A stretch of DNA of 64,000 bases from Phytophthora sp. 'mugwort' (taxonomy: Eukaryota; Oomycota; Peronosporomycetes; Peronosporales; Peronosporaceae), in the NCBI GenBank assembly GCA_033558025.1, contig JAUCEF010000006.1:3286001-3350000 (forward strand), given 5' to 3'. Every line of letters starts with the position of its first letter. Within the stretch, counting starts at the first letter, position 1. Position numbers and translations under genes: made by a program. Below, piece after piece: positions 32,629 through 44,860 of the stretch. The notes beneath the pieces are model-generated. The model saw only the letters and a program-made list of their open reading frames with translations, made no database searches and was not told where the DNA came from.

Positions 32629-33342
32629 CTACTCATCGTTCTCATTCTCTGTAGCAGTTTTACTCTCGATATCCTCCATGTCTTCGTCCTCGTCCTGCTG
32701 TTGCTGCTCCATCAAGGCATCTTCGTCCAAAGTGGTCTTCAGATTCTGGACCGTGTTCATCAGTAGCGCAAATTGTTTCGAACGCAGATCCAGCTTCGCG
32801 TCCACGGCCTCAATTTGCGTCGTGGCCTCCTCGAGCTTCTTTTTCTGCTCTTCAATCTCCGCCTCGATCTCCTCCCTGGATGGCAACTCGTTGATGACTC
32901 TGGCGATGGACTCATACTCCTCCTTGTAGGCCCGCACCGTCTTCTCCACGTGCACTTTGACTTTCAGCTCTTCGATCTCCTTGGCGGCCTTGGCGATGCT
33001 CGTGTCGATCTCGGCGTTCAGCGTCTCGTACTCCTCCAGTTCGCGGTCGCACGTGTAATTCCATATCTCTGTCTTGTTGGCCTCAAACTGCAGCTGCTCC
33101 ATCTCCCAGAATAATGCGTCTAGCTCCTGTCGGCAAGTGGCATCGTCCACCGACTCATCCGTTATGAGCTCCACGAGCGTCAGCAGCGTCTCGGCGCACT
33201 TCTTGAGCCCCGTCTTGCCCACAGTGCTCGTACGCGTCAGCAGCCGCCGCCGGATCACGGTTTCTGGGCGGACATGATGGGGTTAGTGAGGCACAGGCAT
33301 GATAAAGAGTGGGTCAGGGGGCACAGTACCATCGTCCGCCAT
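32629..33342 (-). CDS. THOC7: THO complex subunit 7 (THOC7) homologue
   Basis: Exon 1 at 33342-33330 encodes MADD plus one base; a 66-nt intron (33329-33264) follows, and exon 2 runs 33263-32629. The product is 215 residues. The spliced N-terminus, MADDETVIRRRLL, matches the DDEVIRKRLL start of animal THOC7, which supports this tiny first exon. The body is a long coiled coil and the tail is acidic with a Gln run (QQQQDEDEDMEDIE). THOC7 belongs to the THO/TREX complex, which couples transcription to mRNA export. A Met inside the intron region would give an alternative unspliced start, less like the family. Confidence 0.88.
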
Positions 33343-33605
33343 TGCTAAGGAGTCGAGGCAGTCAAACAATATGTATTCCTTTAATCAGTCTCTTGTGAGG
33401 TGTATACAACAATTTGTAGTGTATTTATTATACTTTAGTACTACTGTAGTACTTAAAGTAATAACTGGGTGTATGCTGGGCAGCATACTTTCCTTAAGCA
33501 CCGAGAAGTGCGAGGATGGGCATTGGGGTTGGAGTGTTAAGCTACGGCAATAGAGAGAAGTGCCACATTCGTCGACCATCCGTCAAGTGTCGGATGAATT
33601 GACAA

Positions 33606-35442
33606 TTACCGCTGGCTGGTTTGCCAGTTCTTCGCCTGATACACTGGTACGTTCGCTTGGGGCAGTGCCGGCTTGCCCAGGATCAGGTCGGCGGATTTCT
33701 CGGCGATCATGATGACAGGCGCGTTCGTGTTGCCGCTCACGATGTTGGGCATGATGGATGCGTCCACAATGCGAAGACCTTCCAGTCCGTGGACGCGGGT
33801 CAGAGGATCCACAACCGAGTTGTCGTCCACGCCCATACGAGCCGTGCACGACACGTGGAATTCCGTGGCGGCATACTTGCGAGCCCACGCGTCGATCTCC
33901 TCGTCCGACTGGACACTGTCCCGTGGAGAAATTCCTTCTCCACAGAACTCGTTGAACGCGTTCTGCGCGAAGATCTCGCGAGTCAACTTGACTCCTTCTC
34001 GAAGAGTCACTCGGCTTTCCTCTTCGGCCATGTAGTTGGGGTCAATGATGGGATGCTCACGCGGGTTGGTACTCCGCAACTTGACCGTGCCATTTCGAGA
34101 GCCGCGCATGAGCGAAATGTGGCCACTCATGGCGTGCCCAATCTCACGCAGTTGATAATTTTCGTTCACAGCGCTCGGACTGAACTGGATCTGCAAGTCT
34201 GGCTGAGGTTTTTCTGCCGCGCTGTTTACATACAAAAGCACACGGAGATTTAGTCGCAAGGCGAAAGACAAAGGCGACAATAGCAAAGACTTACGTTCGG
34301 ATGAATCCGCCCACTTCGCAGTGCGAGCTGGCGCCTGGGCCAGTCTTGGACGTGAACCATTCATAGCCAATCTTTAACACCTTGGCAGGGAAGCGCTTGG
34401 TAGCATGGTACAAAGTGACAGGCTGCTTGCAGGCCAACTGGACGTTGAGTCCAATGTGGTCCTCCATGTTCCTTCCTACAGCAGGGAGGTGGTGGACAAG
34501 AGGTACTCCAACTTGCTTCAGATGTTCGGCGTCACCCACGCCTGAAAGCAATAACAGTTGCGGAGTATTGATCGCACCACCCGAGAGAATGACTTCCCTG
34601 CCGGACAAGAGCTTGGACACCGTCTTGGTTTTGGTGTTCTCCATCTCAATGCCAATTACTCTCTTCCCCTCGAACACCAACTTGTTCACGAAAGTATTTG
34701 TCAGGACTGTCAGGTTCTTACGGTTCATAACAGGGTGAAGGAAGGCAGTCGAAGTGCTGCATCGCTTGCCCTCATAGATGGTCAAGTCATGCCAGCCCAC
34801 ACCTTCTTGTTGGTACCCGTTCAAGTCCTCTGTAAACGGGTATCCAGCCTCCACACCAGCATCAAGGAATGCCTGGAAGAGGGGCTGATCCTTTTGCGTG
34901 TTCCTCACGACGTGAAGAGGCCCATTGTCGCCGCGGTAGTCATCTCCACCGAGCTGGTGACTCTGCGACCGCTTAAAGTACGGCAGGCAAGCCGCATAGC
35001 TCCATCCCTCCGCACCACTCGCCTCCCAGCCGTCATAGTCCTTGGCATTACCACGGGTGTAGACCATAGCATTGATAGACGATGAGCCACCGAGAACTCG
35101 ACCACGCGGGAACCCGATGCGTCGGTTGTTCAGAAACTCTTGCGGCTCTGTCACGTAGTTCCAGTTGTACCGTTCGTCCGCGAGGTTGATTGGGACAGCG
35201 GCCGGCATCTCAATGAGAAACGAGTCCCATCGGTTGCGATCGCTGGGTCCGGCTTCCACCACCAGCACCTTGTTACTCGGATCGGCGCTCAACCGGTTAG
35301 CGAGAACGCAACCGGCGGAACCGGCGCCGACAATGACGTAGTCGTATTCACCTGACGCCGTGGCGGAGGCGAGGCCGCGAGTTGAAGCGGCCAAGAGACC
35401 TTGACGATCACCTTTTCCATAGCGCAATGCGTGACGGAGCAT
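33606..35442 (-). CDS. GMC oxidoreductase, choline dehydrogenase-like
   Basis: Exons 35442-34295 and 34221-33606 flank a 73-nt intron and encode 587 residues. The basic, Ser/Ala-rich N-terminus (about 25 residues) looks like a mitochondrial presequence. FAD-binding GAGSAG lies at residues 39-44, GMC signature 1 is GRVLGGSSSINAMVYTRG, and signature 2 is the GGAINTPQLLLLSGVGD region. The C-terminal domain has the active-site His in FHVSCTARMG and the Asn in SGNTNAPVIMIAEK. The best match is choline dehydrogenase, which oxidises choline to betaine aldehyde, though other alcohol oxidoreductases share these motifs. The family length is about 560-600. Confidence 0.92.
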
Positions 35443-36266
35443 AACAGTGAACTCAGGATATCACGATGAAGCAAAGAGAGGGAATGAAGATACAAATATG
35501 CAAATGAGATTGTGATGACGGGCACTATTTCAATATTTCTTATGGTGGGACCAGATACCGGTAGGTGGCATTGTCATAACACTATACAGTATATATTCAT
35601 GTACCATCATCCATAACTTTGAGTTCTTTTATGGTTGAGATACTCCCATCTAGCGCCGCGATAACACTCCTAAGCTTACTTGGTCTACCGTGCCGTTTTC
35701 TTCTAGTGGAAACATCGCCAGTTATAAAACGAGCGCCTTAAGGGTGGGTACTGACAATATATCGATTTTCCTGGAGTCTGTATCCGCTGATACTCCGAGA
35801 GAATGCATGCGAGAGGAAACCCGAGTCTGATCGCGATGCAACACTTAATGCTTCATGTTGAAGGCTTCTTAGCTGGAGTGCATGCAAACAAGTTAATCGC
35901 GATGGAGGACCCATCTATGCTAAGACGATCAACTCGTCATTGCTTTTAAGGGTCGCGCTGGCAAGTTACTGAATGTTATCTAATGGTAAGGTATCCCACT
36001 GGCTCGAAGAAATTTTTGCTATGGACCAGAAGAATATATTGGTGTTGAGGCAGAGTTTGTAGCCAGGCCCTACCTCGTAATGTACCAAAGGGAAGCGCAA
36101 AAGTGCACCAGCTGCTGACTTGCTTCTATTGAGGGTTGCCGGGTTTTGGTGCTGTGTACCAGTAACCGGTTAACCCGAACCGGTCCAACACGATCCCGCG
36201 ATGTTTACGGTACGTTGTTTATGCAAACGATGATTACACGAGTAGGATAATTGGACGAGTGCGGAG
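35443..36266. other. Intergenic region upstream of the GMC gene
   Basis: No gene is seen. The first part should hold the promoter of the leftward GMC oxidoreductase. The second part leads into the presumed LTR of the copia element. Confidence 0.4.
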
Positions 36267-39200
36267 TGTTGGTGATTGAATGCAGGGCTGCATATCTATG
36301 TGGTAGACTAGGTAGTGTAAGATCCGATAAATTAATCACTTTCGAATCTTCCTTCTTCAGCTCAAGTGGTCTTCACTCCGGTCCTCAGATCAAGTGCAGA
36401 ACTCCTTTTCCTCCGTCCAAGCTTCGCTTATCAAGATCCATACCTTCTATCAGGTTATGAGCCCAAGCACCATGTCCTCTCCCCAAGACGTCTCGACCAA
36501 GGTCTCCAGCGACAAGTTCAACGGAGATAACTACGCGACGTGGAACCGCTACATGCGTGGCGTGTTCCTGACCAAGTCGGTGTGGCATGTCATGAACCGG
36601 GAGACGACGCCAAGCTTCACGGACTCCCGGGTCAAGGACGACTACGTCAAGTCGAGCAACATCGCTTTAGGACTGATGTTGCTCCACATGGACGCTGACT
36701 ACCATCACGTGGTCGATGACTGCGAGGAAGCCTGGGTCGCGTGGACGCGCTTGAAGACGCTGTACGGTGGATCGCAGAAGGCTGGTCGCATCTACCTCAA
36801 GCGACAGCTCTTCAGCATGGAGATGACGGAAAGCGGCAATGTCTTGCACCATTGCAACGAAGTCCTAAACATCAGCGCCAAGCTCAGCAGCATCGGCGCC
36901 AAGATGGAGGACGAGGACGTGGCGATTTGCTTGCTGCGCAGTCTCCCCAAGAGCTACGAGAATGTCGTGCTGAACTTGGAGATGAGCAATGCAGCGCTGC
37001 GATCGCAAGACGTTGTGAAAGTGCTCACGAACGAGCACATCAAGCGACAAGGCGAGAAGACGGCGACGGTGAAGACTGAGAACGCGGCCAAGGCGTTCAA
37101 CACCGACCGTGAGCCTCGCCAATGCACGTACGGCGGGAAATTGGGGCACATCATTGACAAGTGCTGGACCAAGCAGAAGGACGAGAACCAAGGGGACAAG
37201 ACGCGGTGGCAACGGCCGTGGACGCGGGGCCAACAACATCCAGTGGAGAAACAACAGCGACGGCTACGACAACGACTACGATCGAGTGGCGTTCGCGATT
37301 TCCCTGGAATGTGGAGTTTCGACGGACAAGAATGTGTCCGGGATGTGGGCCGTCGACAGCGGTGCCACGCACCATATTTGCAACGACAAGTCTAAGTTCG
37401 CCAATTTGATCGAGCGAAATGAAGGCGAACTTTCGGTGGCCGATGGCAACAAGGCTGCCATCAGGGTGTGGGGACCATCGTGGAAAGAGTGGTCCTGCCC
37501 AACGGCGACGAGCGCGAGATCGAAATCAAGAACGCGCTTTACGTGCCAAATATGAGCAAGAATCTGCTTTCACTGCAGATAAACAAGTGATATTTGACGG
37601 TACTGAGATGCACGTTTCGCGCAAGAACTCGAATCAAGTGGTGGCGACGGCGGATCTCGTGGATGGACTCTACTGGCTTCGCACACCTCAGCGATCGGCA
37701 AATGCGGCGACAAGTGGAAGGACCGTCGATTTGCACGCGCGTATGGGTCACGCTCCAGTCGAGATTCTTCGCAGGATGGTCGACACCAAGATGATCAAGG
37801 ACGCGAAAGCACCTTCCAAGTCGAGTGGACCAAGTGTGTGTCGTGGTTGCCAGCAAGGCAAAATGGTCCAAAAACCATTCCCAAGCAACCGTGACAAGCG
37901 TCGTTTCGACTCATCTGAGCTGCTCCACTTCGACATCTGCGGACCCATGGAGGAAAATTCGCTTGGCGGCAGCAAGTATCTGCTACTGATCGTGGACGAA
38001 GCCAGCGGATGATGAAGGGTTTCTGTCTGCGTGCCAAGTCGGAGAGTGAAGACTGCAACATTCAAGACATACATCATGAAGGTGCAGACGCAGTTCGGCA
38101 AGAAGGTCAAGTTTGTGCGGCACGACGGAGCTCGTGAGTTTGCGACCAACTCGCTCAAGGATTTCTACGAAGACGAAGGCATCGAGCAGCAAACCACGGA
38201 TCCGTACGCGCACCAGACCAACGGCACGGCAGAGCGAGCCATCTGAACTATCGTCATGATCGGCCGCAGCATGTTGCGTCACGCCAAGCTGGACAAGTGT
38301 TTCTGGGCTTAGGCGGCGATGACGGCTATCTATGTGAAGAACCGCCTGCCGTCACCCAAGATCGAGCACAAGACTCCGTTCGAGGTCGTCTACAAGTCCA
38401 AGCCGATGAAGCACATGTGTGTTTTCGGCTGTCGGACGTACATCCTGACTCCGAAGGAGAAGCGACTCAAGTGGGATCCCAAGGCTCGCGCCGGATTGTT
38501 TCTGGGTTACGAAGAAGTGTCCAAGGCGTATCGACTTTATGACATCGAGGCGGGGCAGGTGGTCATCAGTCGCGATGTCAACTCCGATGAATCGATCTTT
38601 GGACTTTCACCGCCGATTTGATGAAGATGTCGACGACCTCGACTTCGACTCGCTCGACATCGACGCTGATGGTCCGCGCCAGACGGAGTACAAACAGGCA
38701 GGGAAAAAAGGCTTGTGGTCTTTAGAGCAAAATGCAAAGTGATTGATTCGGTCCTTAGTTCGCTAGCTACTCTAAGCCTCTCTTCTACCTACTGGATACA
38801 CGCTACTGGATTCCTTACTGGCTACTGAGTTCTTCCAGTCAATCAGCGAGTGACATGTCGTATCCCCATCTTGTACCCACAATCTTGTTCCCACGTGTGC
38901 GTAATCGTCGATACGTCAACAGCGTCCCGTAATCCATGTGCCATCACCAGTGTCCCATAATCACACAAGTGATTATGGCTCCACGGACTTGATGGCTATA
39001 CCGGTTTCTACTGGTACGGCTGGACGAGACGCCCCCTTGACAACACAGCCGACGCAATCGCTTGAAGAGTCCGTGGAAATTCCACGAAGTAAGCGACAAA
39101 TCCGACTGCAGACACTGGAAGAGATGTCAGCTGTCGCAAGAGGAGAAGAAGACTACGAAGCGGCCTACGTCGTGGATTCAGTGGGAGAAATGCCGACCAC

Positions 39201-39403
39201 GTTCAAGTCGGCGACGGAAGCCAGCAACGCGGCCAAGTGGAAGGATACGTGCGACTCAGAAGTCAATTCGCTTCGCAAGAAAAGACATGGGTGTTGGTGG
39301 CATTGCCAAAGGGTCGCAAGGCAATCGGCTGCCGATGGGTGTTTCGCATTAAGGAGAATCAAGCTAGAGAGATCGAGCGATTAAAGGCGCGACTAGCGAG
39401 ATA
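36267..39403 (+). mobile_element. Ty1/copia retrotransposon, truncated in reverse transcriptase
   Basis: A presumed LTR starts near TGTTGGTG at 36267. Gag starts at the Met at 36457 (or 36394) and runs through a UBN2-type region to a zinc knuckle whose second Cys is Gly ([14 protein letters not shown]). Protease has [11 protein letters not shown] (about 37355). Integrase has the His/Cys finger (about 37730-37850) and the catalytic blocks HFDICGP, RHDGA and TAERAI. The reverse-transcriptase start (LPKGRKAIGCRWVFRIKEN, about 39300) is cut off at about 39400. There are several frame changes and stops, and about 220 bp of foreign sequence near 38710-38930. No 3' LTR was found. Confidence 0.85.
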
Positions 39404-41221
39404 AGAATTCGCGATCTGGGCGAGAGTAATATTCGATCTGCGATGGAGCGGCAGATCGAAAGTCAGGCTCCTCCGGGTTATCCAACGTCTCCCAGGGTCG
39501 AGTGGCGATCAAGGCCGTGATGTTTGGACCTGTGATCAAGTTGTCCAGATAGTCGGTGCCGGCCCTGGGAGCGCAGACTCATCGCACACGCCGCGAGAAC
39601 AGCCAGTCAGAAGGGATCGGAAGCCGGGCGGTCAAGGTGCGCCATATTATGGTGGTTACCTGACGTTGACTCAAAGCCATCGCGGGTCACGGATCTGTCT
39701 CTGTCTGGGTAAGAGCACGAGGCTGATCGTATCCAGGCAGGGATATCGAGGTTGGGAATAACGGAGGAACCAATGGCTGAGGAGATCCAGGAGGGGTAGC
39801 CGGAGGGCTTCCGTCATCGGATCTAGCGAAACCTTCAGATCGGAAGGAAAAGTTGACGGGCTCAGGTAACCAAGCTCACCTTGAATAGCCGATCCCATTT
39901 GAGCAGTCGGTGGGCTTCCGCGATCAGCGTGTCCAGGACTCACCAGTTGACGAGCCGCAGGTGTCTCGTCAGATTCGTGCAGAGAGCCCTCGGGGGTGCC
40001 AAGATCGGCTATCTCTATCGGTTAAGAAGCATCGCTGCCCGGGAGTGTGCCGGATCGGCGATGAGCTTCAGAATGAGACCCGGACAAAGCAGCCAACGCT
40101 TGATCATCGCTGTCCTCTTCTTCGTCTTCTTCTACCTTCCCCCGATTCTGGCAGTCCGACTGACGGGGGAACCTCCGTACTGGATGCAACTGAACCTTCC
40201 TCGCTTTCGATCCCCGGACCATCGTCGGCGATCTCTGGCTGAGGCTCGGACTCGGCCAGAGAAGTGATTCCCGCCGAAGATGAGTTGCCTGAATCCTGCT
40301 CCGGGGCAGCCGGAACTACTGGATAACCAGGAGCGGGAACGGATCGACTGCGCAACGGGCGCTTAGGCGAGGGGCGAGGTGGAGAAGGTGATCGGCTGCG
40401 TTCCCGTTTACCTGATCGAGGGGGACCCGATCCACTGGGACTCACTAGTAGTACCACCTCGGCGAGAGCTCGGTGACCAGATCGACGCCCGTGCCGATTT
40501 CGTCTTGGGTCGGACGCAGCCTCGATAAGCGGTCTGAAGATCTGCGATCTGGTTTTCTAGCGCACGAATGGTCCGCCGAGATGTATGATGAGCTCCACAC
40601 CTGCATCTCAAATTGCCAAAGCGAGAGTTAGGCACGACTCAACTAACCCAACAGACGTGATCATGATACTTACGGGCGTCACCGATTTTGTCAGATCAGA
40701 CTGTAAAGGAGATTGGCCACGTCGCAGTGTATCGACCTCAGCTTGAAGGTGATCTCGCTCGAGATGAAGCTGATCCCGTTCAGTTCGAAGTTGATCTCGC
40801 TCGCGGACGAGCCCGCCAGTATTAGGGGTACCGATCGACCAATTTATTCAAGGATGCCGGGCCGGCTACTGGAACGGAAGGAGCGACCCGATAAGGCCTG
40901 ATCTGGGTTTGGCGGAGTTCGTTCTCCAGCCGCGTCACATTCGCTAAGGCTGCGTCCAGTTCCACGCGAAGCCGAGCTGACTGAGTCCCATCGGTGTCCG
41001 ATCGGGAACTCCCCGCTATCGCTTGGTCCAAAGCAGCTCGAGTGGAGTTCAGGTGGTAAAAGTCGAGATCGACACGATTCTCATCCAGTTCTCTCTCCTG
41101 CGTGATGATCCGGTCGCGTAAATCATCGACCTCTTCCTCGTGGAGCCCCAGACGACATGCAAGTTCATCTCGGAGAGACTCAGCTTCGGAAGTTCTCGCT
41201 GAACACGGGAGAGACGACCCT
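39404..41221 (-). mobile_element. Gypsy-type gag-like fragment, antisense
   Basis: Minus-strand frames give a coiled-coil region (ARLRVELDAALANVTRLENE, about 40970) upstream of a Ser/Pro/Arg-rich and acidic region (about 40457-40104). This layout resembles gag proteins of long oomycete gypsy elements. Frames are interrupted and no protease or pol follows, because the fragment abuts the truncated copia element. The assignment is tentative. Confidence 0.45.
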
Positions 41222-44200
41222 TCACGTCTTGTATCTCAGCAGCCTGTTGGCGAAGCTGATCGCACGATGAAGATGACGTATGATCGATTGATCTCCCTGG
41301 GCCGAGAGAGTGTTATCGATCTCAGCCCGGAGTCTCCTTTTTCCGGGGATTTCATCCGCGTCAAAGATGCACTTGTTAATGTTTGCATACAGGCGATTCG
41401 TCCTCATGCACAACAAAACCTCACGGAGGTGTGCAATGTGCATTTTGACGTCGGTCACTCCATCCGCAGCGCGGCTGTGAACGAAGATGTCGTCGAAGCA
41501 GGTCTGCACGAAGTGCCGCAGCGGCCGGAATAGCTGTGTCACCAAGCGATTAAACGTCGCTGGCGCGTTGGATAGCTCTTGGGGCATCACCGACCATTCC
41601 TACAACATCCCGCTGGGAGTACTCACCACTGTCAGAAGAATATCCGATTCCGCATCAGTAGCTTATAGTACCCGTCGACCATGTCGAGCGCGCTGAACAT
41701 AGTACAGCCCGCCATGTTGTTCTTCAACGCATCTTCCGAGGAATAGGCGTTGACGCCGGGATGATGGCCGCATTCAGCTTGTTGAAGTCGTGAACTATAT
41801 GCCACTTCCCGTTGGGTTTGCGCACACAAACGTCGGGGACGAGTGTGGCGACTTTGGCTCGCGCACCATGCGTGCGGCATGCTTCGCCGCGAAGAACGCG
41901 TCGATTACATTAACTTGTCCCCTTGGAAGCGGCTACTGACGTTGGTGCAGTAATACCAGGCTCCAAGTCAATCTCGTGGTGACGCCACGATCCGGTGGTA
42001 ATATGGAATTTTTTGTTTCGGAAACCACATCCGAAAATTCCTTCAGCAGGGGATAATAAGATCCGAAGGATCCTTTAAAATGGCTGCGCCATAACGCCGT
42101 TGTCTCTGTGAGGCCCTTTCCTCCTCTAGAACGTCTGGGTCCATGACCGACGAGCTAATATATTCTATTGAGTCCTGCTCTCGGCGGAGAAGGGCGAGGC
42201 CCTCAATTTCGCTCGCCTTCAATGATTTGAGGAACTCGACGTACGAAAGCGCCTCAAGATCCAAGAGCTCCGACACCTTTGGTCAGGGAGTTAGCTCAAA
42301 ACCGCCTTGCGGTTTCCAGTGAGTATATCAACGACCACAGTGGTGGACGCCCTGCTCACTGGGCCAGCAGGTAGGGATGCAGCCTCGCTGCGAATCCCTT
42401 CATTCGTGGGAGTCTCTGCTCGACCACCTTGTGTTGCGCGACGTCCTTCGTCAGTGTCTTCCTCATCTGCGTGGGCTGAACCAGCTCGAACGCGTTGCGT
42501 TGTGGGAGCCTCTGCTCGACCACCTTGGGTTTCAGAACGACCACTCATTCGGCAGAGCCGGCGAAATGTCGTTCCCCACTTGGCACTCGGTGCTCGTCCA
42601 CGAACCCGTCACGGAATGAGGAGGGGACATGACCCGCCAAAGCTCGATCCACGAGGGGTTTGTGGCTGGCACCTATGGTGCGACTGCGCCAGTCGATCCA
42701 CGGTTCATGCTTCACAAGCCAGGGCATGCCGAGGATCAGGTCGTATCGATTAACCATGTTAAGGACAACGAACGGTTCGACCGAGTTAAGGTCGTCAAAT
42801 TTGACAGTCAAAGGGAGGAGAACCTTCCGCGTCGATACAATCGAACCAGTCGCTAAGCGAACAGACACATTATGATTACTCTTAGAGTCTTCTAAAGCTT
42901 TAGCATACAGTGTACCGTTCCTAGCAACGCTGGTTTTCGTTGCGAAATTGTAGGACGCTCCTGAATCGATCAGGATGGTCATAGGTTCCTCATACCCTTT
43001 GACACTGGCGATGACGACCACGAGGTTAGACCGCGTAGCGGCCACCGAGAGAAACAATAGCGTTGTCTCAGGGACTTGCTCCCCCGGACGGGGAGGTGGC
43101 GAAGCCGCCATAGACCGGGAAGAGCGGAGTCTCCCAGCAGGGCGTCCCGCACCTACTGGGAGCCGTCGTTTTCCGACAAGTCGGACTCAATCAAATTGAG
43201 CGACGGCGACGCTGAGGTGGCCTTGCCAGGGTTGACTCACCACAGGATTGTCGGGCAAAATTGCGACGGAAGTAGCCTACTTCGTTGCAGCCGAAACAGC
43301 GACCACTTACTCGTGGTTTCTTCGAGATAGTCGAGCCGACTCGGCCGAAGAGATCTCCATGGGGGTGGGACCCTCAGACGAGTCCGAAAGGACTAGCATG
43401 ACCCTGTGCAGAATGCACACAGTGGTCTTTAAAGCAGAGCGAGGTGTAATGCCTCGTCGAAGGTCTTGGGTTGACGTCGAAAGAGCTCCGTCCGCATCGG
43501 GCCCGTGCGGACACTATCCATGAACACCGTGACCTTCACGTCCTCCGAGCGGGGAGCTCCGGCCATAGTCGCTTCAAGGTTTGCAGTTCCATGACATAGT
43601 CTTGGAGAGAGCGCTTGCCTTGCTTGCACCGCAAGAAGGGGGAGCGATGGCGGTACGCTACGTTGGCCAACAGGAAATTTATGCGGAGCTCCTGTTTTAT
43701 AAACGACAATGAGGTGAAATACTCCCGAGCCGAGGTCTCTCGAGCCATAGCCCATGTACGTGCCCGACCTCCCAGGCTGGACAGGGCGAAGGTGACTTGA
43801 GATCTGGCATCATAGATCTATCCCGCGCTCAGCGCGATCTCTCGAAGCCAGAAGACCAAGCTGTCCCACTCCTTCCCGTCGAACTTGGGAACCGTCATCT
43901 TGACCACCTTTGTCGACCCTTGCCGCGAAGCGAAGGTAGCGGACTCCCCGCGCAACGGATTGATCTGCGATCTGGGCTCCGCCCGTACTGTCCCGCGTGC
44001 AGCTTCTTGGGCTGCAGCACTCACGTGCGCGCTGAGTGAGGTATCATATTGGTCAAAGCGCTCAACGCGGGCTCTCTGCTCTTCCGCAGAGAGTGAGGGA
44101 AATCCAGCGAAAGCCTGCTCGCCTAGAAAGCTAACTATCTTCTCTAAGGTGGCCCAGTGGGCATCCGAGAGTTGAAGGAAGTCCTGGCGGTATGGCATTC

Positions 44201-44400
44201 GACTCCTGAGTCTTCCATACTCAAAGAGAACTTGATTGCTGTAGCCATCCGCGATGGTCGCGGATTGACTACAGGTGCTACCAGGTGTGACGGGGGTCAC
44301 ACGCACCTTAGTCTAAGGAATCCTAGCTTCCAACCGAGACAGACGCCCTGCGTCTCTGTCTACTTCGCACGAGGAAAGCCTGGCTTTCCTATTGTCCGTG
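41222..44400 (-). mobile_element. Ty3/gypsy retrotransposon (gag, protease, start of RT), antisense
   Basis: Reading leftward: gag (about 44306-43430, with VPKFDGKEWDSLVFWLRE), protease with the active site LIDSGASYNFA (about 42960), a linker (about 42276-42043), and reverse transcriptase with SALDMVDGYYKLL (about 41700) and the polymerase motif as CFDDIFVHS (about 41490). It stops inside RT at about 41222, where a different antisense fragment begins. RNase H and integrase are missing. Many frameshifts and stops are present. Confidence 0.85.
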
Positions 44401-44860
44401 GGACGGGATCCCGACAACTTGCGAACTTCTGGGTTAGATTTAAGCTAGGTCTTTATTAACGTGCTCCTATGTTCCTACTTACTGTAAACTGTTTAATTAA
44501 TGCCCCCCCCTCATCCCTAAGTCACCGGTTTCTCAATGGGTGGTTCTCATGTCATGTCTCCTTCTAAGTGCGATTCGTACTTAAAGGTGTATCTTACCTA
44601 AGTGCGATTCGTACCTAACTGTGTCTTTCGCCTAAGTGCGATCAGTACTTAGTGGTGTATCTCTCCTAGATACGATCCGTACCTAGTGTGTGACCGTCCC
44701 ATATTGTGTTGCCACATTAACTGGTCATGGGCCATCCATCAGGAGCACACCCCATTGCAGTTGGTATCGTCCACTACTGTCCGCTAAGAGAAACTCACGT
44801 TTCTTAGTTTCGTTTCCTTTTCGAGTATGACCTTTTTAAGCCGGTGGACTTTCTTTATCA
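44401..44860 (-). repeat. Probable gypsy 5' LTR / leader
   Basis: This non-coding stretch upstream of gag of the antisense gypsy element includes AT-rich sequence, a C8 run near 44503 and an internal tandem array (44561-44694). The matching 3' LTR lies outside the preserved part, so the ends cannot be set. Confidence 0.35.
44561..44694. repeat. Four tandem copies of a CTAAGTGCGATTCGTAC unit
   Basis: Four copies of about 36 bp, each with TA[A/G][G/A]T[G/A]CGAT[T/C][C/A]GTAC and a GTGTAT-like spacer, degrade towards 44694. In an LTR this layout would suit enhancer repeats. Confidence 0.6.

Noticed and set aside
39881..40267. Plus-strand open frame of 128 codons in the gypsy region
   Set aside because: Antisense to the Ser/Pro/Arg-rich gag-like frame, with no recognisable domain.
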